Below, piece by piece: positions 16,556 through 24,622 of a stretch of DNA of 26,289 nucleotides. Under the pieces are notes generated by a model. The model was given only the letters and a program-made list of their open reading frames with translations, did not search any database and was not told the DNA's origin. Both the position numbers and the translations under genes were made by a program. Location: assembly GCA_039819185.1 (NCBI GenBank), contig JBCBSK010000036.1:1-26289 (forward strand), in the 5' to 3' direction. The DNA is from JBCBSK01 sp039819185 (lineage in GTDB: Bacteria; Pseudomonadota; Alphaproteobacteria; Rhizobiales; Tepidamorphaceae). The stretch's first letter is position 1, and each line of letters begins with the position of its first letter.

Positions 16556-16584
16556 ATGTGGCGATTCTGCCCAAAGGCTTCAAG
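16556..16584 (-). promoter_or_regulatory. RpoH (sigma-32) promoter of hsp20
   Basis: On the minus strand CTTGAA (16584-16579) is followed after 17 bases by CCACAT (16561-16556). The sigma-32 consensus is CTTGAA then CCCCAT, so the match is 11 of 12 at an accepted spacing. Transcription would begin near 16549, giving a leader that exactly holds the thermometer-like hairpins. Confidence 0.65.
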
Positions 16585-16642
16585 GCAATGCAAATAACGC
16601 AAAGGAAATGTAATTCACGCGAAGTTGATGAATGACAGATGA

Positions 16643-16806
16643 ACGCCCGGTTGGGATTCCGTTCAGCGGGCGGGTGCAAATCTTAGCCAGCCTCGCAATA
16701 CGGAAGCCCTCGGGTAGATCGCATTTGCGGGGGTCCCCGCACCAATATCAGCCCCCGGGGTGCGCGGGCGGCGGCCGGCAGGTTCTCCTGCCGGCCGTTC
16801 ATTTTC
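16643..16806 (+). ncRNA. Candidate structured small RNA ending in an intrinsic terminator
   Basis: This segment has no convincing coding frame but many pairing arms: CGCCCG (16644-16649) can pair with CGGGCG at 16667-16672 or 16765-16770; GCAAAT (16676-16681) with ATTTGC (16723-16728); and CGCACC (16738-16743) with GGTGCG (16759-16764). A strong plus-strand terminator follows, although the nearest upstream plus-strand gene (kdsD) ends about 900 bp away past an opposing gene. The long-rod alternative, where CGCCCG pairs with the distal CGGGCG, is 6S-RNA-like in outline, but I cannot confirm a family. The 5' end is a guess. The flanking stretches 16585-16642 and 16807-16971 show nothing else I can support. 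Confidence 0.38.
16772..16805 (+). terminator. Strong plus-strand intrinsic terminator
   Basis: CGGCCGGCAGG (16772-16782) and CCTGCCGGCCG (16787-16797) form a perfect 11-bp stem with a TTCT loop, followed by TTCATTTT. On the minus strand the stem is followed by GC-rich sequence, so the terminator is oriented to the right. It has no annotated gene to terminate, which points to an RNA transcript just upstream. Confidence 0.75.
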
Positions 16807-16971
16807 TGGGCCGTGTCGCCAGATACGAGACCAGTTGCAATATTCCGATCGTACCCCAGCACACACTTCGAAAGTAGACATGGCTTGACACGAGGCGGTT
16901 GAGCCTGCGTCCAGCAGCGTGGTAGAGCCGCTCGTTCGTTGTTTCCAAATCATCTTGCCGGGAGACGCGCC

Positions 16972-17940
16972 ATGGACGCCCAGCCCGCCGTTCACGAGAT
17001 CGGCGTTCTGCGCGAGATCGCAGGCTACGATGTCCCCGAAGGCGCGCGAAGCGGTCATGTCGACACCGCAGACGGCCTGAAGATACGCTATGCCGTCTGG
17101 CCGCGCCGGACACGGTCGCGCAAAGGGACCGTTGTCGTTTTCGGCGGGCGTCGCGATTTTATCGAACTCTATTTCGAAACGGTGACTGATTTGCTTGACC
17201 GCGGGTTCGACGTGGCAGCGATCGACTGGCGCGGCCAGGGCGGGTCCGATCGGTTGCTATCGAACCCTAACAAGGGCCATGTCGAGGATTTCCGCCACTA
17301 TGCGCGCGATCTCGCAGCCTTCGAGAAAGCCGTGTTGCTGGCCGATTGCCCGCCGCCCTACTTTGCCCTGGCTCACTCCATGGGCGGCGCCATTTTGCTA
17401 CATGCCGCGCTGAAACGGAGCTGCTGTTTCGACCGGATGGTTCTGGTCGGGCCGATGGTCGCGCTCGGATCGACCCATAACTGGTCCATCGTCATTCCCA
17501 TGGTGCATGCGATGACCTCGATCGGGCTTGGCGGCATTCAGCTTCCAGGCAAGCTGACAATGGCCTTTCCCGGGAATCCGCTGACCTCAGACCCGATGCG
17601 CTTCGACCAAACGCTCGATTTGCGCGAGGCATTTCCGGACCTGAGTATCGGTATGCCGACGGCGAGTTGGTTGAGTGCTGCTTCACGCGCCATGGCGGAT
17701 TTCGACGACCCGGCCTTCGCGGCCAATGTCCGGGTGCCGACGCTCCTGGTCGCGGGCGCGCTCGATACGATCGTCGACAATCAAGCGATCGAAAAGCTCG
17801 GGATCAATATGCGGGTCGGCCGGCATCTTCTATTGCCCGGTGCGCGGCATGAGATCCTGCGCGAGCGCGACCAGGTGCGCACCCAGTTCTGGGCCGCCTT
17901 CGATGCCTTCGTGCATGGTGCAGACGAGGCAGCGGCATAG
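16972..17940 (+). CDS. Alpha/beta hydrolase, monoacylglycerol lipase / lysophospholipase type
   Basis: The 322-residue protein belongs to the Hydrolase_4 (serine aminopeptidase S33/lysophospholipase) group. Visible elements are VVFGGRRDFIELYFETV near the oxyanion region, AIDWRGQGGSDR, the nucleophile elbow LAHSMGGAILLH (Ser in H-S-M-G-G), the acid in LLVAGALDTIVDN, and the His in LPGARHEILRERD. No signal peptide is visible, so it is probably cytoplasmic, acting on glycerides or lysophospholipids. The open frame runs up to 16939, but ATG 16972 has GGAG 7 bases upstream and is preferred. It is monocistronic: the upstream region holds the candidate RNA terminator and the next gene converges from the other strand 13 bp away. 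Exact substrate unknown. Confidence 0.88.
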   Translation: MDAQPAVHEIGVLREIAGYDVPEGARSGHVDTADGLKIRYAVWPRRTRSRKGTVVVFGGRRDFIELYFETVTDLLDRGFDVAAIDWRGQGGSDRLLSNPNKGHVEDFRHYARDLAAFEKAVLLADCPPPYFALAHSMGGAILLHAALKRSCCFDRMVLVGPMVALGSTHNWSIVIPMVHAMTSIGLGGIQLPGKLTMAFPGNPLTSDPMRFDQTLDLREAFPDLSIGMPTASWLSAASRAMADFDDPAFAANVRVPTLLVAGALDTIVDNQAIEKLGINMRVGRHLLLPGARHEILRERDQVRTQFWAAFDAFVHGADEAAA

Positions 17941-17953
17941 ACCCGACCGGCGT

Positions 17954-18334
17954 TCAGAGCTCGCCGGCCTCTTCCAGAACCTTGCGGGCGATACGGAAGC
18001 ATTCGACCGCGTTCGGCACGCCGGAATAGATACCGACGATGTGCAGAACCGCGCGGATCTGCTCCTTCGTGGCACCGTTTCTCAGCGCGCCACGGCAATG
18101 GCTTTCCCATTCATGATGCTTGCCGAGAGCGCCAAGCAGAGCGAGATTGATCAGCGACCGGGTCTTGGGGTCGATCGCTTCATCACCCCAGCCGAAGCCC
18201 CAACACCAGGCGGTCATCGCCTCCTGGAACGGCCGGTTGAAGTCGTCGGCCGCATCCAGGTTCTTTTGGACATAGTCCGCGCCCATGGTCGCCTTGCGCT
18301 GAGCGAGGCCCTTGTCGAAGAAATCGTCGTCCAT
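17954..18334 (-). CDS. Carboxymuconolactone-decarboxylase-family protein
   Basis: This small all-helical protein of about 126 residues resembles PcaC-type gamma-carboxymuconolactone decarboxylases: SLINLALLGALGKHHEWESH, then CRGALRNGATKEQIRAVL, and the GIYSGVPNAVECF segment typical of the CMD fold. The AhpD-type C-x2-C pair is absent, so a peroxidase role is unlikely. It starts 16 bp after the aldehyde dehydrogenase gene and would be the last gene of the minus-strand catabolic arm. In that setting it may handle a lactone or beta-keto acid intermediate rather than an aromatic one, which is inference. GTG 18343 is an alternative start; ATG 18334 is taken because the family homologs usually begin at MDDDFF-like sequence. 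Confidence 0.85.
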   Translation of the reverse strand: MDDDFFDKGLAQRKATMGADYVQKNLDAADDFNRPFQEAMTAWCWGFGWGDEAIDPKTRSLINLALLGALGKHHEWESHCRGALRNGATKEQIRAVLHIVGIYSGVPNAVECFRIARKVLEEAGEL

Positions 18335-18350
18335 GCACCTCACCCCGTTC

Positions 18351-19790
18351 TCATCTTAGCGCGATCGCCACATTCTTGGTCTGGACGTAGTTCCACAGCG
18401 CCTCGCGGCCCTTCTCCCGGCCATAGCCGGACTTGCCATAGCCGCCAAAGGGCGTTTCGACGCCACCGGCATACCACTCATTGACGAAGACCTGGCCGGC
18501 ACGAAGCTTCTTGGATGCCGTCATGGCGCGGTCGATATCCGCGCTGAACACACCCGCAACGAGGCCGTAGTCAGTGTCATTGGCCATCTCGATCGCCTGC
18601 TCATCGTCCTCAAACGACATCACAGACAGGACGGGGCCAAAGACTTCTTCTCGGGCGATCGTCATATCGGGCGTGACGCCAGCAAAGATCGTTGGTTCCA
18701 GGAACCAACCGGGCCGGTTGAGCTTGCGCCCCCCGGTGACAGCGGTTACGCCTTGGCGGCTCGCTTCGGCGCACATGCCCTCGGCGCGATCGCGCTGACG
18801 TTCCGAGATCATCGCGCCCATATTGGCGCCGAAGTTCGGCCGCTCGATCCCAGGTCCAACCGAGATCGATTTCGCCAAGTCACTGACTGCATCGACCATG
18901 TCATCATGCCGGTCACGATGGACGATCAATCGCGACATCGCTGAGCACACCTGGCCTGAATTGAAGAAAATGCCCCAACGCACCGACGACAGGACCGTGT
19001 CCAGATCAGCGTCGCGATGGACGATCGCCGCCGATTTTCCGCCGAGTTCAAGGACACAAGGCACAACGTTCCGAGCTGCGGCTGTTGCGATCGCGACACC
19101 GGTTGGCACGGAGCCTGTGAACACGATTTGGTTGACGCCGGGATGCGCGGACAGGGCCGCACCCGCTTCCGCCCCGTGGCCGCAGAGAATGTTGACGGCA
19201 CCTTTCGGGAGGCCGACAGCTTCTGCGGCCTCAGCGAAGACGTAACTGGTCAGCGGATCGAGTTCCGGTGTTTTGATCACACAGGCATTGCCGGTGGCGA
19301 GTGCCGCCGACAGCGAGCGCGCGGTCATCTCGAGCGGATAGTTCCACGGGATGACCTGTGCCGAGACGCCGAAGGGCTCGTAGACGGTGAAATCGAAATA
19401 ACCGTCGCCAAGCGGGATTGACCGGCCTTCCATCGTCTCGGCCTGATTGCCGTAATACTCGAAATAGCGCGCCGCGCCCTCGACCTCGATGCGCGATTCC
19501 CAGAGCGGCTTTCCGGCTTCGCGCGTTAGCAGTGGCGCAAGATCGTCTATCTTGTCGAGGAGATGGTCGCCCATCTTGCGGACCAAGCGGCCGCGTTCGA
19601 CGGGGCGCATCGCATGCAGCACACCGCTGTCGGCGACCCGCCGAGCCGCCTGGACCGCCCGATCAACGTCCGCCGCATCGGCCAGCGCCTGTTCTGCGAA
19701 GACTTCGCCAGTGGCCGGATCATCGACCGGCAAACGCCCCGCGCCGCCATCGGTCCAGGCGCCATCGATATAGTTGCGGTGATAGAGCAT
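18351..19790 (-). CDS. NAD(P)-dependent aldehyde dehydrogenase
   Basis: This member of the aldehyde dehydrogenase superfamily oxidises an aldehyde to the acid. From ATG 19790 the protein has 479 residues, the normal length, and starts with MLYHRNYIDGAW, typical of the family. I see IPWNYPLEM, the nicotinamide-cofactor Lys173 in VIKTPELDP, FTGSVPTG, the general base Glu248 in VLELGGKSA, the catalytic Cys282 in NSGQVCSAMSR, and EEVFGPVLSVMSFE. The open frame extends 162 codons further upstream into the GcvT gene, but that part is out of frame with it, of low quality and not ALDH-like. GGAAAG lies just upstream of ATG 19790; ATG 19802 is the alternative. It follows the GcvT flavoprotein gene across a palindromic repeat, and the CMD-family gene follows 16 bp later. 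Betaine-aldehyde-like or other short aldehydes are plausible substrates. Confidence 0.93.
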   Translation of the reverse strand: MLYHRNYIDGAWTDGGAGRLPVDDPATGEVFAEQALADAADVDRAVQAARRVADSGVLHAMRPVERGRLVRKMGDHLLDKIDDLAPLLTREAGKPLWESRIEVEGAARYFEYYGNQAETMEGRSIPLGDGYFDFTVYEPFGVSAQVIPWNYPLEMTARSLSAALATGNACVIKTPELDPLTSYVFAEAAEAVGLPKGAVNILCGHGAEAGAALSAHPGVNQIVFTGSVPTGVAIATAAARNVVPCVLELGGKSAAIVHRDADLDTVLSSVRWGIFFNSGQVCSAMSRLIVHRDRHDDMVDAVSDLAKSISVGPGIERPNFGANMGAMISERQRDRAEGMCAEASRQGVTAVTGGRKLNRPGWFLEPTIFAGVTPDMTIAREEVFGPVLSVMSFEDDEQAIEMANDTDYGLVAGVFSADIDRAMTASKKLRAGQVFVNEWYAGGVETPFGGYGKSGYGREKGREALWNYVQTKNVAIALR

Positions 19791-19808
19791 CGGTCTTTCC
19801 ATACTCGG

Positions 19809-19855
19809 TGCGGGATCCGGGCGGGAAACCGGTTCCCACTTTGCCTGATCCCGCA
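19809..19855. repeat. Palindromic intergenic element, copy A (ACCGG-loop family)
   Basis: Outer arms TGCGGGATC (19809-19817) and GATCCCGCA (19847-19855) enclose the inner palindrome GGGAA-ACCGG-TTCCC (19823-19837). The nested shape and ACCGG loop match copy B at 22368-22423. They also resemble the short palindromic intergenic repeats common in Rhizobiales, of the RIME type. It lies between the GcvT stop and the ALDH start and could act as a stem in the operon message. Confidence 0.65.
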
Positions 19856-19872
19856 CGGGAACCTTCTGTGGG

Positions 19873-22329
19873 CTACTCCGCCGCGATCGCGAGATCCTGA
19901 CGGGGACGTTGATTGTCCGCGTCCCACACAGCGCCATCAATGACACGTGCTGCGCGTGGTTTGCCAAGAACGAGCACGTCGAGCGCTGTTCCGGGTTCGG
20001 CTGCGCTCGGATGGACATAGGCCCAGGCGAGGAAGGCATCCACGCCATAACCGAACGCCCCGGATGTGACCGATCCGACAGGCGTGCCATCGCGGAGCAC
20101 GGCCTCTGAGCCGAGCGGATCGGCATCGGTCCCAGCCGGTTCGTCAAGCTGCAGCAGAGCGACCGCCCATTTCTCGGGCGCGGTAAGCGAGATAGCCGAG
20201 CCCTGAAAGCCATCGGATCTTGAAAAGCGCTCTGCCAATCCGGCCTCAGCCAGCGTGACCTCATTGGTGATCTCATGGCCTGACTTGTAGGCCTTCTCCA
20301 TGCGCATGGAGTTCAGCGCCGCCATACCAACATGAACAAGGCCAAGCGGCGTGCCGGCTGTGACAAGCGCATCATAAACCGCGCGCATCCCGTCCATCGG
20401 GACATGCAGTTCCCAGCCGAGTTCACCGGTATAGGTCACCCGCATGGCACGGACATCGGCGACCCCGGCGACTTGAATCGCCTGAGCCGACAACCAGCGG
20501 AACGACGCATTGTCGAGCGGGGCGGGTGTACAACGGGCCAGGATCTCGCGCGAGCGCGGACCGGCCAGCATGATCACGCCGCGCGTTTCCGAGACATTGG
20601 CGAAAGAGACCGTCTCGCCAGATCCGACCTGCTCTTCGAGCCAGTTGAGGATCGCTGCTTCCTTGGCGGCCGCATAGACGAGGTAGAACCGGTCGTCGGC
20701 GAGCTTGATGCAGGTCGCCTCGCCTTCGAGCCGGCCATTCGGATTGACCAGATAGGTCAGCGATACCGAGCCGATCTTCTTCGGCAGCTTGTTCGACGTC
20801 ACCCGTTCGAGGAACGCGATCGCGTCCGGGCCAAAGACCTCTATCTTGGAAAAGGCCGTCAGGTCGGTGATCCCAGCCGCTGAGCGGAGCCCGGTGACCT
20901 CATCGCCGACGATCTCGTGCAGCGCAGATCGCCGGAAGGAATGGATATGCTCGCGCGGCATGCCGTCCGGAGCATACCAATAGGGCCGCTCCCAAGCGTA
21001 TATATCCTGGTTGACCGCGCCCTTATCGTTGAGCGTCTCGTAGAGCGGCGACAGCTTGGAATGGCTGGGCCGGCAGGCGGGCCGGTCGAGATGCGGGAAC
21101 GGGATCTCGTGGCGCAGGAGATAGTCCTCCTTCGCCTTCTCGATCCGGTAGGTCTCGTCGATCCTGGCGCCGAAGCGGCGCGGATCGAAGCTCGCCATCG
21201 AGATGTCGGCCGCGCCATGGACCATCCACTGGGCAAGATATTTCCCCGCGCCCGGCCCCCAGGCAATGCCGACCTGACTGCCGCAGCACAGCCAGAAGTT
21301 CCTGAGACCAGAGGGTCCGAGCATCATGTTGCCATCGGGCGGATGGGTGATTGCGCCATGGACTTCGCGCCTGATGCCGAGGTCGGAGAAGATCGGCATC
21401 CGCTCGATGGCGTTTTCGAGCCAGGGCATGATGCGGTCATAGTCCGGCTCGAACAGTTCGTTCTCCGCGTCCCACGGCGTGCCATCGTCCCAGACCGTTG
21501 CAGCATTGGCCTTTTCATAGATGCCGATCAGGCCGGACGTCTGCTCCATTCGGACATAGCCGGACACCTCGCGGTCATCACGGATGACGGGAAGCTCGGT
21601 CTCAAGCTCCTTGAACTCCGGCACCGGGTCGGTGATCAGATAGTGGTGCAGCAGATTGGCGATCGGCAGGTCGAGCCCGACCCACTGGCCAATCTGACGG
21701 GCATAGGTGCCGCCGGCATTGACGACGATCTCGCAACGGATCTCGCTACGCGCACCGTCCTTCTCGATCTCAACAACCCACCCATCTCCAGCGCGACGGA
21801 CATTGGTGGCGCGCGTCTGGCGGAGAATGCGCGCGCCGCGCTGGCGGGCGCCGGCGGCCAGCGCGAAGGTGACACCCGCCGGATCGACATGGCCGTCATG
21901 GGGGGTGTGAAGTGCTGCCTTGATGCCGTCGAGAGTGTAGAAGGGATGCAAGGCGTGGATCCGGTCTGGACCGACGATCTCCATCTCATGGCCAAGCCCG
22001 CGCCCGACCGACAGAGTGTAGTGCAGCCAGTCGACCTCGTCGTCGGTATAGGCGACACGCAACGAGCCGCAGCCATGCCACGTCGCGCTCTGGCCGGTTT
22101 CGGCTTCGAGCAGCGGATAGAGTTCGGTGCCATAGGCGGCCATCTTGGCGAGCCCATAGTGGCTGACGGAATGGGTGATCTGGCCTGCCGCATGCCAGGT
22201 CGAGCCGGAGGTCAGTTCCGCCTTTTCGAGCAAGACCAGATCGTTCCAGCCTTCCTTGGCAAGATGATAGGCGAGCGAGCAGCCCATAATGCCGCCGCCG
22301 ATGATGACCACGCGTGCCTGATCGCTCAT
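19873..22329 (-). CDS. GcvT-family FAD-dependent oxidoreductase (dimethylglycine/sarcosine dehydrogenase-like)
   Basis: This is a two-part enzyme of 818 residues. The N-terminal DAO-type flavin domain begins with RVVIIGGGIMGCSLAYHLA, followed by the GSTWHAAG segment whose His carries covalent FAD in dimethylglycine dehydrogenase; VNAGGTYARQIG and GPSGLRNFWLCCGSQ complete the fold to about 370. After a linker, an aminomethyltransferase (GCV_T) domain starts near 440 and a GCV_T C-terminal domain follows (NSMRMEKAYKSGHEITNE, then GSVTSGAFGYGVDAFLAWAY). Such enzymes oxidise an N-methyl group and pass the one-carbon unit to tetrahydrofolate. ATG 22329 is chosen because AGGAGA lies about 7 bases upstream; the frame upstream to 22371 lacks a site. 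It heads the minus arm and is divergent from the RpiR gene. The precise amine substrate is unknown. Confidence 0.9.
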   Translation of the reverse strand: MSDQARVVIIGGGIMGCSLAYHLAKEGWNDLVLLEKAELTSGSTWHAAGQITHSVSHYGLAKMAAYGTELYPLLEAETGQSATWHGCGSLRVAYTDDEVDWLHYTLSVGRGLGHEMEIVGPDRIHALHPFYTLDGIKAALHTPHDGHVDPAGVTFALAAGARQRGARILRQTRATNVRRAGDGWVVEIEKDGARSEIRCEIVVNAGGTYARQIGQWVGLDLPIANLLHHYLITDPVPEFKELETELPVIRDDREVSGYVRMEQTSGLIGIYEKANAATVWDDGTPWDAENELFEPDYDRIMPWLENAIERMPIFSDLGIRREVHGAITHPPDGNMMLGPSGLRNFWLCCGSQVGIAWGPGAGKYLAQWMVHGAADISMASFDPRRFGARIDETYRIEKAKEDYLLRHEIPFPHLDRPACRPSHSKLSPLYETLNDKGAVNQDIYAWERPYWYAPDGMPREHIHSFRRSALHEIVGDEVTGLRSAAGITDLTAFSKIEVFGPDAIAFLERVTSNKLPKKIGSVSLTYLVNPNGRLEGEATCIKLADDRFYLVYAAAKEAAILNWLEEQVGSGETVSFANVSETRGVIMLAGPRSREILARCTPAPLDNASFRWLSAQAIQVAGVADVRAMRVTYTGELGWELHVPMDGMRAVYDALVTAGTPLGLVHVGMAALNSMRMEKAYKSGHEITNEVTLAEAGLAERFSRSDGFQGSAISLTAPEKWAVALLQLDEPAGTDADPLGSEAVLRDGTPVGSVTSGAFGYGVDAFLAWAYVHPSAAEPGTALDVLVLGKPRAARVIDGAVWDADNQRPRQDLAIAAE

Positions 22330-22367
22330 GCCGTGTTCTCCTAAATGGCTAGCAGTTCTAATTTGTC

Positions 22368-22423
22368 GCAATTCCGGACGGAAAACCGGTTTCCGTTCGG
22401 CGTTGCCTCACTCCTGGAATTGC
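22368..22423. repeat. Palindromic intergenic element, copy B (ACCGG-loop family)
   Basis: Outer arms GCAATTCC (22368-22375) and GGAATTGC (22416-22423) enclose the inner palindrome ACGGAAA-ACCGG-TTTCCGT (22378-22396). It shares the core and loop with copy A and lies in the 236-bp divergent promoter region between the GcvT flavoprotein and the RpiR regulator genes. The remainder of that region (22424-22565) is relatively AT-rich, as expected for promoters; I could not fix a reliable -35/-10 pair or RpiR operator there. Confidence 0.62.
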
Positions 22424-22565
22424 TTGGGGTTCAAACACGATCCTCAGTACGGCGAACGTCCCGCATTTTTTGCTGGCGCGGCGCGTCCGGCTATGGCAGC
22501 GTGTGACACAAATGAACCAAAGTCAATCATTCTGATACAAACGTGTTGCAACGCAGCGAAACACC

Positions 22566-23489
22566 GTGACAGATGCTCCCTCCCAGACCGATCCGCCGGC
22601 CAGCGCCGATGCGGTGCTCAAGCTGCTGACCGAGCGGTTCGAGGAACTGTCGGTGCAGTTGCAACGGGCGGCGCGCTTCATCATCGACAACCCGCGCGAA
22701 GTCGGCGTGCAGTCGATGCGCGCGCTCGCGGGCCGCGCCGAAGTCCATCCCAACACGTTTGTAAGACTGGCGCAGGCGATTGGCTTCGACGGCTATGACG
22801 CGATGCGCGACAGGTTCCGCGATTTCATGGTCACCGGCGGTCTGGGCGGGTTTCGCGATCGTGCACGCTGGCTCCAGGGGCTTGCGGCCAAAGGCGGCAC
22901 GGCGGAGGTGATCGCCGAAATGGCCAAGGCGACCGGCGAGAATCTCGACACGATGTGGCGGCGACAGAACGCGGCGACGCTCGACCGGGCGGCGGATGCG
23001 ATCCTGACAGCGCCGCGGGTCTATATCGCTGGCATGGGATCTGCCTACAGCCTCGCGCATCAGTTTTGGTATGTCGCGCGCATGGCGTTCGATCACATCA
23101 CGCCGATTCCGCGCCACGGCAGCCAGCCGATCGACGATCTCGCCTTTCTAACATCGGACGATGTCTTGATCGCGATGACGTTTCAGCCCTATCGCGCCGA
23201 GACAATGGATGCCGCCAGGCTGGCGTCGGATGTCGGCGCGACCGTTGTCGGCGTGACATGCAGTGTCACCTCGCCGCTCGCGCGCTATGCCGATCACCTG
23301 TTGGTCTCACCGACCCATACACCGCAATTCTTCGAAAGCCACGCCGCCGTGACGGCCCTGCTTGAGGGGTTGATGGCCGTTCTGGTCTCACGCGCGGGCG
23401 ATGATGTCTCGGCGCGGATCGAAGCGTTTCACGAACGCCGGCTTGAGGCCGGCATCTATGAGGAACCGGCCCTGGCGCAAAGAGGCTGA
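22566..23489 (+). CDS. RpiR/MurR-family transcriptional regulator
   Basis: The 307-residue regulator has an N-terminal HTH_6 DNA-binding domain (about 15-95), with RAARFIIDNPREVGVQSMRA before the helix-turn-helix AGRAEVHPNTFVRLAQAIGF, and a C-terminal SIS domain (about 130-270), with VYIAGMGSAYSLAHQFWYVA and IAMTFQPYRAETMDAARLA. SIS domains in this family usually sense phosphosugars or other small metabolites. The start is GTG 22566 with no clear Shine-Dalgarno, so the start is only moderately certain. It is divergent from the GcvT operon and leads the Rieske operon (47-bp gap), so it most likely controls both arms. RpiR-type regulators are frequent beside amine and sulfonate catabolic genes in marine alphaproteobacteria. 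Confidence 0.88.
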   Translation: MTDAPSQTDPPASADAVLKLLTERFEELSVQLQRAARFIIDNPREVGVQSMRALAGRAEVHPNTFVRLAQAIGFDGYDAMRDRFRDFMVTGGLGGFRDRARWLQGLAAKGGTAEVIAEMAKATGENLDTMWRRQNAATLDRAADAILTAPRVYIAGMGSAYSLAHQFWYVARMAFDHITPIPRHGSQPIDDLAFLTSDDVLIAMTFQPYRAETMDAARLASDVGATVVGVTCSVTSPLARYADHLLVSPTHTPQFFESHAAVTALLEGLMAVLVSRAGDDVSARIEAFHERRLEAGIYEEPALAQRG

Positions 23490-23536
23490 CCGACGTCGCC
23501 GGTTTGCCGCGAGTTTGAGGGAATAGGGGAGGGCAG

Positions 23537-24622
23537 ATGACCGTTCATACGTGTGATACCGGGCCGGTGCGTGCTCTTCCGGCGTCGGTCTATGTTGCAC
23601 CGGAAACCTTCACCCGAGCACGCGACCGGATCTTTTTTCGAACTTGGCAATATGTCTGTCACGAAAGCCAGATTCCGGAGCCCGGCGACTATGTCGCTTT
23701 CACGCTGATCGACCAGGACCTGTTCGTCATCCGGGGTCGTGATGGCGGGCTTAAAGCGTTCTACAATGTCTGCCAGCACCGTGCGCATCCGCTGGTCGAG
23801 GGCTCAGGCCGGACCAAGCTGCTCGTGTGCCCCTATCATGCGTGGACCTATGAGCTTGATGGGCGCTTGCGCGGTGCGCCAGGCGCGAAGCGAACCGCAG
23901 GCTTCGATCGCAGCCAGATCTGTCTGTCGGGCGTGAAGGTCGAGAGCCTGCTCGGCTTCGTCTTCGTCAATCTCGATCCCGAGGCAGCCTCGCTTGAAGA
24001 GACCTTTCCCGGTGTCGCGGAGGCGGCCCGCGCGTTGTGCCCCGACATCGAGACCCGCGTCTTCGCCGACGAACATGACGCCCAGGAACAGTGTAATTGG
24101 CTGGTTGCCGTCGAAAACTACAATGAATGCTATCACTGCGGACATGTGCACCTGTCGTTCTCAAACGGCGTCGTCGACCCTGAAAGCTATGACATTCAGC
24201 CCTTCGGCGCCGGACCGGTTCTGAACCACACGGCCCAGCCGGCCTCCGGCGCCGGCCAATGGTATGACGCGCATGGCTCGGCCTATGGCAGCTTTTTCCT
24301 GTTCCCGGCCTTCAGCCTGCAGATCTACCCCGGCGGCCTCGTCAACACCTATCATTGGCGGCCGCTCGAAGCCGGCGACACGCGGGTGCACCGCTCCTGG
24401 TTTAGTCGTGATGGCGTCGTCGACGACCAGCTTCAGGATGTTATCGACCGGGATCGGGACACGACGTTCGCCGAGGATCTGGCGCTGGTGAAGGCCGTGC
24501 AGCGGGGGCTCACCTCACGCGGCTACACGCCTGGGCCGCTGGTCATTGCAGAGGAGGGCGGCATCGCGTCGGAACACTCCATCGCAGCTTTGCACGGCTG
24601 GGTCCGCGAGGCGCTGGCATGA
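23537..24622 (+). CDS. Rieske non-heme iron oxygenase, alpha subunit (quaternary-ammonium type)
   Basis: This 361-residue oxygenase would hydroxylate or demethylate its substrate with O2 and electrons from a reductase not present in this window. The N-terminal Rieske domain holds the [2Fe-2S] ligands Cys79, His81, Cys98 and His101 (NVCQHRAH, then LVCPYHAW). The catalytic domain has the mononuclear iron His200 and His205 in ENYNECYHCGHVH and a likely Asp ligand in AEDLALVKAVQRGL. The position that bridges the two centres is Glu197 rather than the Asp of arene dioxygenases; Glu there is characteristic of carnitine, glycine betaine and stachydrine oxygenases such as CntA, GbcA and Stc2. AGGGGAGGG just upstream supports ATG 23537. 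The gene overlaps the next by 4 bases (ATGA), showing translational coupling. Substrate unknown. Confidence 0.92.
   Translation: MTVHTCDTGPVRALPASVYVAPETFTRARDRIFFRTWQYVCHESQIPEPGDYVAFTLIDQDLFVIRGRDGGLKAFYNVCQHRAHPLVEGSGRTKLLVCPYHAWTYELDGRLRGAPGAKRTAGFDRSQICLSGVKVESLLGFVFVNLDPEAASLEETFPGVAEAARALCPDIETRVFADEHDAQEQCNWLVAVENYNECYHCGHVHLSFSNGVVDPESYDIQPFGAGPVLNHTAQPASGAGQWYDAHGSAYGSFFLFPAFSLQIYPGGLVNTYHWRPLEAGDTRVHRSWFSRDGVVDDQLQDVIDRDRDTTFAEDLALVKAVQRGLTSRGYTPGPLVIAEEGGIASEHSIAALHGWVREALA

Noticed and set aside
16632..16877. An 81-codon open frame across the candidate RNA region
   Set aside because: It reads through the perfect terminator hairpin, has no recognisable domain and lacks a convincing ribosome site.
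16885..16913. TTGACA at 16885-16890 as a promoter for the alpha/beta hydrolase gene
   Set aside because: A good -35 match, but no acceptable -10 lies 16-19 bases downstream.
19791..20276. Upstream extension of the aldehyde dehydrogenase frame
   Set aside because: The added 162 codons are Arg/Ser/Pro-rich, overlap the GcvT gene in another frame and lack ALDH similarity; the family start and a ribosome site are at 19790.
20917..22344. A 475-codon plus-strand open frame opposite the GcvT flavoprotein gene
   Set aside because: It is a high-GC shadow: no family motifs, composition typical of antisense translation, and it lies wholly over a well-supported gene.
22505..22560. AATGA/TCATT and GTTGCAAC inverted repeats as RpiR operators
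   Set aside because: The arms are too short and the spacing too arbitrary to support an operator without comparison to related promoters.
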